From positions 62,001 to 126,000 of the forward strand of contig JAQWPL010000033.1 in NCBI GenBank assembly GCA_029245395.1: a stretch of DNA of 64,000 nt. The letters are read 5' to 3'. The notes under the pieces are model-generated. The model was not told where the DNA came from. It saw only the letters and a list, made by a program, of their open reading frames with translations, and did not search any database. Below are positions 59,633 through 64,000 of this stretch, piece after piece. The DNA comes from Gammaproteobacteria bacterium (GTDB lineage: Bacteria; Pseudomonadota; Gammaproteobacteria; Pseudomonadales; Pseudohongiellaceae). Each line of letters starts with the position of its first letter. Within the stretch, counting starts at the first letter, position 1. The translations under genes and the position numbers were made by a program.

Positions 59633-62600
59633 TGAATGGCATGATTTCCTGGATGGCACGCAATGGCGTTGCCGCCAACTTACTCATGGTATTCATGCTG
59701 GTAGCTGGATTTACCAGCGCTTTTCAACTCACCATTAAACTGTTTCCTGATATAGATCTGGACCAAATATCCATTCGCGTTGTCTATCCTGGTGCGTCAC
59801 CCACCGAAGTCGAAGAATCCATTATTCGACGCATTGAAGAGAAAATTGAAAGCGTCGAGGATATTCAGGACATCACAGCAGTTGCCGCTGAAGGGATGGG
59901 CTCAGTCACCATTGAACTTGTACGCGGCGCTGATACTCAGTTGCGTATGGATGAAATCAAATCGGAAGTCGATCAGATTATTACCTTTCCTATCGATGCT
60001 GAAGAACCACAGGTCAGTCTGTTAAGTAATTCTGAACGTACAATTCAGATAGCTATTGGCGGCAACACAAGTGAAAGAGAATTAAAAGAATTAGCTAATC
60101 GCATCAAAGATGATCTGGCCTTCAAGGACGGCATCTCCATAGTCAACGTTTCCAGCACACGAGATTATGAAATTTCAATTGAAGCCTCCAATAATGCCTT
60201 GCGCAGCCAGGGACTAACGCTTACTGATATTTCGGCTGCCGTCAGACAGGAAAGCCTTGAATTGCCAGGTGGCGAAATAGAAACACCAACAGAAGAGTTG
60301 GTATTGCGCACATTGGGACGCAACTACAACCAACAGGATTTTGAGGAAATAGTTTTGCGTACCAGTGAAAACGGTGCCCGCGTTGTACTTGGCGATGTCG
60401 CAACCATAGTGGATGGTTTTACCGACACAGACCTGATCAGTTTATACAATGGTATTCCGGCAGTCCTCGTTGACGTAATGCGTGTTGGCGATGAGCAGAT
60501 GCTGGAAATTGCCAACATCACAGAACAATATCTGGAAGAAGAACTAAAACCACGCCTCCCAGAAGGCGTATTTGCCACAATCGCCCGCAATGAAGCCATC
60601 ATAATCAAGGACAGGCTTAGTATCCTGATTAAAAACGGCATCATGGGATTGCTCCTGGTAATCCTGACTCTGGCTATCTTCCTTGAAATTAGGGTTGCAG
60701 TCTGGAGTTGTCTTGGTATTTTCATTGCCTTTGTTGGTGTTTTCGCCATCATGCGCATGTTTGATATTTCCATCAATGTACTTTCAACAATAGGTTTTCT
60801 GCTTGCCATCGGGATAGTGGTGGATGACGCCATTGTTGTGGGTGAAAATATTTTTTCCCGACAGGAAGCTGGTATACCTCCGCTCCAGGCGGCTATCGAA
60901 GGCGCCCAACGCATCTCTATCCCGGTTATTTTTGCAGTAGCTACCACCATAGCGGCATTCAGTGCCCTGCTTACCCTGCCAGGAACTCTCGGTGGTTTGT
61001 TAGGTGATATTCCGGCCGTTGTCATTGGCGTATTATTTTTATCGATCACTGAAGCCTTGCTGGTACTGCCCTTCCACCTGTCCCATCAGAACAAAAAGGC
61101 AGGTAAGGAGGAAAAGGAAAAAACACCCAACCTAGTAATAGCAAAATTTGACGCACTTCATAAAGAAGTTGGCAAAGGATTCAACTGGTTTGTTAATGGT
61201 CCGCTGGAAAAATCACTTGGTTTTGCCACACACCACCCATGGGTGATAATCACTTCTTCTATCAGCTTGCTATTAATCACTGCAGGTATCCTCTCCGGGG
61301 GTTATATTAAATTCTCTTTCTTCCCGGAAATTGAAGGCGATTTTGTCACTGTCAATATTGAATTACCCTCCGGTGCTACAGCTGAGCGCACTCAAGCGGT
61401 TGTCAGTAAACTCGAGCAGGCGGCTTTAGACGTAGGGCCAGAATTTGACCCTTTAGTAACGACCGGGGAGCCTGCCATAAAGTCGATGCAAATCCTGATA
61501 GGCACGCAGGATACTGGCCAACCCAATCCTCTGAGCATCTCGTCAGGCTCTGGCACACCTAATGTGGCCACCATTTTATTGGAACTGGCCGCGCCGGAAG
61601 TCCGCACATTTGCTTCCAATGTGTTTGAGGAACGCTGGCGTAATGTAGTCGGTGTGGTGCCAGAGGTACGCAAGCTGACCTTTAATTCTGAACAGGTAAG
61701 GTTTGGCGATCCAGTGCGTGTTGAACTAACTGCAGCCCGCGAGGACACACTAGAGACAGCGGTTACCGAAGTTGAATCTGGTTTGCGCCAGTTAGCTGGC
61801 GTGTTTGATATCAAAAATGACCAGGATGCAGGCAAGCGGGAAATAACGTTTACCCTGAAGCCGGAAGCACGCACATACGGACTAACCTTACAATCACTTG
61901 CAATGCAAGTGCGCGCCGCTTTCTTTGGTGATGAATCCTTACGTGTTCAGCGTGGGCGTGAAGATGTACGGGTATATATTCGACTTCCTAAAGAAGAACG
62001 CAATTCCGTTGATGATTTAAGAACTTACCGCATTCGCACTCCTTCGGGCTTTGTCCCTCTGGGAGAAGTCGCAAACTTGAGAGAAGGCACCAGCCCAACC
62101 TCAATCAATCGCCGTAACGGACGACGTATTATTGCGGTAACAGCAAACATCAATACTGAATCAATCACCAGCAATGAAGTCAATGCTTATATTACTGCTA
62201 CCTTGATGCCTTCAATCCAGCAAAGTTATCCGGACCTTGCCTATGATTTTGGCGGCGAGCAGCGGGAACAGGCACGTACAGGCCCCGCCATCCTGATGAA
62301 CTTCCTGTATGCACTGATTGCGATTTACGCCATGTTAGCCATTGCTTTCAAATCCTACATCCAGCCACTTGTTGTGATGACAATAATTCCCTTTGGTGTG
62401 TTTGGCGCCATCATGGGGCATCTGATCATGGGAATGAACCTGTCCATACTCAGCATATTTGGCATCATTGGTTTATCCGGTGTCATCATTAACGGCGCTC
62501 TGGTCATGATTGATTTTATTAACGAAGAAGTGCGCAATGGCATGGAATACCAGCAGGCCATTATTGAAGGCGCTAAAAGCAGGTTCAGGCCAATTTTTCT

Positions 62601-62820
62601 GACCTCACTAACTACCTTTCTCGGCGTTGCACCTCTTGTTTTTGAGAGCAGTGTTCAGGCACAGTTCTTGATCCCTGTGGCACTCAGTGTTGGTTTTGGG
62701 GTGATTTTTGGAACGGCTATTCTGCTAGGCCTGGTACCGGCTATTATGTCTTTACTCAATCCGCCGGTATTCGTACCGGAACTGGATCACAGTGGCCAAC
62801 CTATCGTGAGATACTCCTGA
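59632..62820 (+). CDS. RND efflux pump permease (AcrB/HAE1 type)
   Basis: The 1062-residue product has the RND two-repeat plan: TM1 near residue 20, a long periplasmic loop, helices around 330-480 with GIVVDDAIVVGENIF near residue 400 (proton-relay aspartates), and a second half with TM7 near 540 and the final helix set from about 880. FDI/FP motifs such as LFPDIDLDQISIRVVYPGASPTEVEESI near residue 36 are conserved. The size fits this class, and it is most related to hydrophobe/amphiphile pumps. Substrates are not predictable. Confidence 0.93.
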   Translation: MNGMISWMARNGVAANLLMVFMLVAGFTSAFQLTIKLFPDIDLDQISIRVVYPGASPTEVEESIIRRIEEKIESVEDIQDITAVAAEGMGSVTIELVRGADTQLRMDEIKSEVDQIITFPIDAEEPQVSLLSNSERTIQIAIGGNTSERELKELANRIKDDLAFKDGISIVNVSSTRDYEISIEASNNALRSQGLTLTDISAAVRQESLELPGGEIETPTEELVLRTLGRNYNQQDFEEIVLRTSENGARVVLGDVATIVDGFTDTDLISLYNGIPAVLVDVMRVGDEQMLEIANITEQYLEEELKPRLPEGVFATIARNEAIIIKDRLSILIKNGIMGLLLVILTLAIFLEIRVAVWSCLGIFIAFVGVFAIMRMFDISINVLSTIGFLLAIGIVVDDAIVVGENIFSRQEAGIPPLQAAIEGAQRISIPVIFAVATTIAAFSALLTLPGTLGGLLGDIPAVVIGVLFLSITEALLVLPFHLSHQNKKAGKEEKEKTPNLVIAKFDALHKEVGKGFNWFVNGPLEKSLGFATHHPWVIITSSISLLLITAGILSGGYIKFSFFPEIEGDFVTVNIELPSGATAERTQAVVSKLEQAALDVGPEFDPLVTTGEPAIKSMQILIGTQDTGQPNPLSISSGSGTPNVATILLELAAPEVRTFASNVFEERWRNVVGVVPEVRKLTFNSEQVRFGDPVRVELTAAREDTLETAVTEVESGLRQLAGVFDIKNDQDAGKREITFTLKPEARTYGLTLQSLAMQVRAAFFGDESLRVQRGREDVRVYIRLPKEERNSVDDLRTYRIRTPSGFVPLGEVANLREGTSPTSINRRNGRRIIAVTANINTESITSNEVNAYITATLMPSIQQSYPDLAYDFGGEQREQARTGPAILMNFLYALIAIYAMLAIAFKSYIQPLVVMTIIPFGVFGAIMGHLIMGMNLSILSIFGIIGLSGVIINGALVMIDFINEEVRNGMEYQQAIIEGAKSRFRPIFLTSLTTFLGVAPLVFESSVQAQFLIPVALSVGFGVIFGTAILLGLVPAIMSLLNPPVFVPELDHSGQPIVRYS

Positions 62821-62826
62821 ACAACT

Positions 62827-63558
62827 TTATTTAAGTTGCTCATCAAGAAATTTGATCACGTTCAGCCAGGCATCCTCACTGGCCTCTTCATGATAACGCT
62901 CTGCCGCAGGGAAATTCTGAAAGGCATGGCCTGCCCCATCATACTGATGAAAATTATGACTGATCCCGGCTTGTGAAAGCGCAGTGCTGTAATCGTCCAC
63001 GTCAGTGGGTGAAGGGTTTCCATCTTCATTGCCGAAGAAGCCAATTACCGGGCAGGGAATATTGGTAGCCAGTTGAATAGGGGCAGTACTGCCTTCCCCC
63101 AGACCTTTCTTGATATTGCCACCATAAAATACTGCCAGCGCTTTGAATTGGTTTATATGACAGGCAGCAAGCCAGGCTACACGGCCTCCCCAGCAATGAC
63201 CTACCATGCCAACTTTATCAGCATCGACTGTTTCCTGTGCGCATAACAATTCAAAAGCGGCCTTCATGTCGAGAACCATCCAGTCGTCCCGACTTTCTTC
63301 CTTCTTTTTATCCATGCTGTCCGTTTTTGCCCACCAGTGAAAAATAAACGGTACGGCCACTGCATAACCATTATCAGAAAAACGCTGCGCCGTTGTCAGG
63401 GTAAAGGTGTCGTTTTCAATGCCGGTATGCCCTACCGGAATATGTTGAGCCAGGACAATCCCCGGGTGCGGATCCTCTCCTTCCGGTGAAAACAGAAAAA
63501 CTTCCATAGAGCTACCCTGCACATCCACTGTGACAATGTCATAATTAAAATTAACCAT
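62827..63558 (-). CDS. Dienelactone hydrolase family protein
   Basis: The 243-residue alpha/beta hydrolase has the cysteine nucleophile motif GHCWGG (C122), the aspartate in GFFGNEDGNPSP (near 173) and the histidine in GAGHAFQNF (near 205), which form the Cys-Asp-His triad typical of dienelactone hydrolases. It may hydrolyse a lactone or an ester; the substrate is unknown. The ATG at 63558 overlaps the stop of the upstream hydroxyacid dehydrogenase gene (TGATG), so the two are co-translated; a GTG one codon upstream is the alternative. Confidence 0.85.
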   Translation of the reverse strand: MVNFNYDIVTVDVQGSSMEVFLFSPEGEDPHPGIVLAQHIPVGHTGIENDTFTLTTAQRFSDNGYAVAVPFIFHWWAKTDSMDKKKEESRDDWMVLDMKAAFELLCAQETVDADKVGMVGHCWGGRVAWLAACHINQFKALAVFYGGNIKKGLGEGSTAPIQLATNIPCPVIGFFGNEDGNPSPTDVDDYSTALSQAGISHNFHQYDGAGHAFQNFPAAERYHEEASEDAWLNVIKFLDEQLK

Positions 63559-64000
63559 CACACAAAATATTTTTCGCTAACTTCGTTGAGCAGTAGCTGC
63601 CCGTTGGATATCCGGTACAGATTCTCAATAAATAAATCATCACTGCGCTGGCGCATGCCGCTACCACCATTAGAACAATGAGGCGTCATGGTGACGGCAG
63701 GATGATTCCAAAACCAGGCATCTTCGGTTAACGGTTCCTGCCTGAAGACATCCAGAATCGCATGAGCGAGACTGTCTGCTGTATCAAGTGCGTTTTTGAG
63801 ATCCTCTTCCACAACCAGATCGCCGCGAGCAATATTGATCAGAACAGATTCTGTGTTCATGTTGCTGAGAAAGGTTTTGTCCACCAAGTCGCGTGTACTG
63901 TCGTTGGAGGCACAGGCCAGCACTACCACATCAGCTGCTTGCAGTTCACTTTCCATAGTTTCCAGCGTGCAGACAGTATCGGCCAGACCCGCATCATCAC
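63558..64000 (-). CDS. D-2-hydroxyacid dehydrogenase, C-terminal part
   Basis: The frame is open from the window edge at 64000 to the stop at 63558. The visible 146 residues belong to the NAD-binding domain of D-isomer 2-hydroxyacid dehydrogenases: VLACASNDSTRDLVDKTFL, SVLINIARGDLVVEEDL (with the substrate-site arginine), DVFRQEPLTEDAWFWNHPAVTMTPHCS (glutamate, then the catalytic histidine). It reduces 2-keto acids such as glyoxylate or hydroxypyruvate. The N-terminal part lies outside the window. Confidence 0.85.
   Translation of the reverse strand, partial: DDAGLADTVCTLETMESELQAADVVVLACASNDSTRDLVDKTFLSNMNTESVLINIARGDLVVEEDLKNALDTADSLAHAILDVFRQEPLTEDAWFWNHPAVTMTPHCSNGGSGMRQRSDDLFIENLYRISNGQLLLNEVSEKYFV

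Noticed and set aside
1-64000. Prophage, transposon or CRISPR-Cas system
   Set aside because: No integrase, transposase, phage structural or cas gene was recognisable on either strand.

Overview
The window looks like chromosomal DNA of moderate GC from a Gammaproteobacterium, probably a marine or otherwise aquatic relative of the Pseudomonadales/Cellvibrionales. Three things point there. It has a full System I cytochrome c maturation operon (ccmABCDEFGHI). The gene order ffh-rpsP-rimM-trmD-rplS / dsbC-hom-thrC / recJ resembles that of Pseudomonas. It also carries two TonB-dependent receptors, an RND pump and an LpxR-type outer-membrane enzyme. I saw no rRNA or tRNA genes, CRISPR arrays, transposases or phage genes.

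Layout. 0-9 kb: a partial exported protein, an MFS transporter, and the ccm operon on the minus strand. 8.8-14.7 kb: dcd, a small cytochrome c, recJ, a FadD-like acyl-CoA ligase, and an HtrA-type protease with a sigma-E-like promoter. 14.7-22.7 kb: a minus-strand housekeeping block (thrC, hom, dsbC, rplS, trmD, rimM, rpsP, ffh), in which ribosomal protein L19 carries a long acidic repeat tail. 22.9-26.4 kb: ypjD-like, CorC/HlyC-type, Nudix and fdhD genes on the plus strand. 26.9-32.3 kb: a TonB receptor, a secreted PQQ-type beta-propeller and a SnoaL-like protein. 32.6-37.5 kb: an NAD-linked, molybdenum, cysteine-type formate dehydrogenase (fdsGBA). 37.6-42.8 kb: minus-strand genes for a serine hydrolase, a MoaF-like exported protein, MobA, MscS, a pirin and a DUF6164-like protein. 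42.9-47.7 kb: LpxR-like, an M16 peptidase lipoprotein and a NadR-like P-loop kinase. 47.8-50.0 kb: a TPP riboswitch in front of a second TonB receptor. 50.1-56.3 kb: an aromatic/aspartate aminotransferase, a GDSL esterase, DUF2452, a BASS symporter, purE/purK and a propeller-like protein. 56.4-57.6 kb: a decaying stretch with a cupin gene broken by an in-frame stop and a di-heme cytochrome broken by a frameshift. 57.7-62.8 kb: a TetR regulator divergent from an RND efflux pair. 62.8-64 kb: a dienelactone hydrolase and a partial D-2-hydroxyacid dehydrogenase.

How the genes fit together. The ccm genes mature the c-type cytochromes, two of which are encoded in the window. FdhD and MobA supply sulfur transfer and MGD cofactor synthesis for FdsA, so formate oxidation is the clearest metabolic theme even though its parts are spread over 14 kb. 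The second TonB receptor is most likely a thiamin-family vitamin importer controlled by TPP; a hairpin that hides its Shine-Dalgarno sequence suggests translational control. The RND pair is most likely repressed by the neighbouring TetR protein through a palindrome inside the regulator's own promoter.

I found no wholly new defence or mobile system. The observations most worth following up are the riboswitch/receptor/kinase locus, the L19 tail, the TetR/RND control region, the receptor-PQQ-SnoaL trio inside the formate dehydrogenase region, the two broken genes, and several families of small hairpin repeats.
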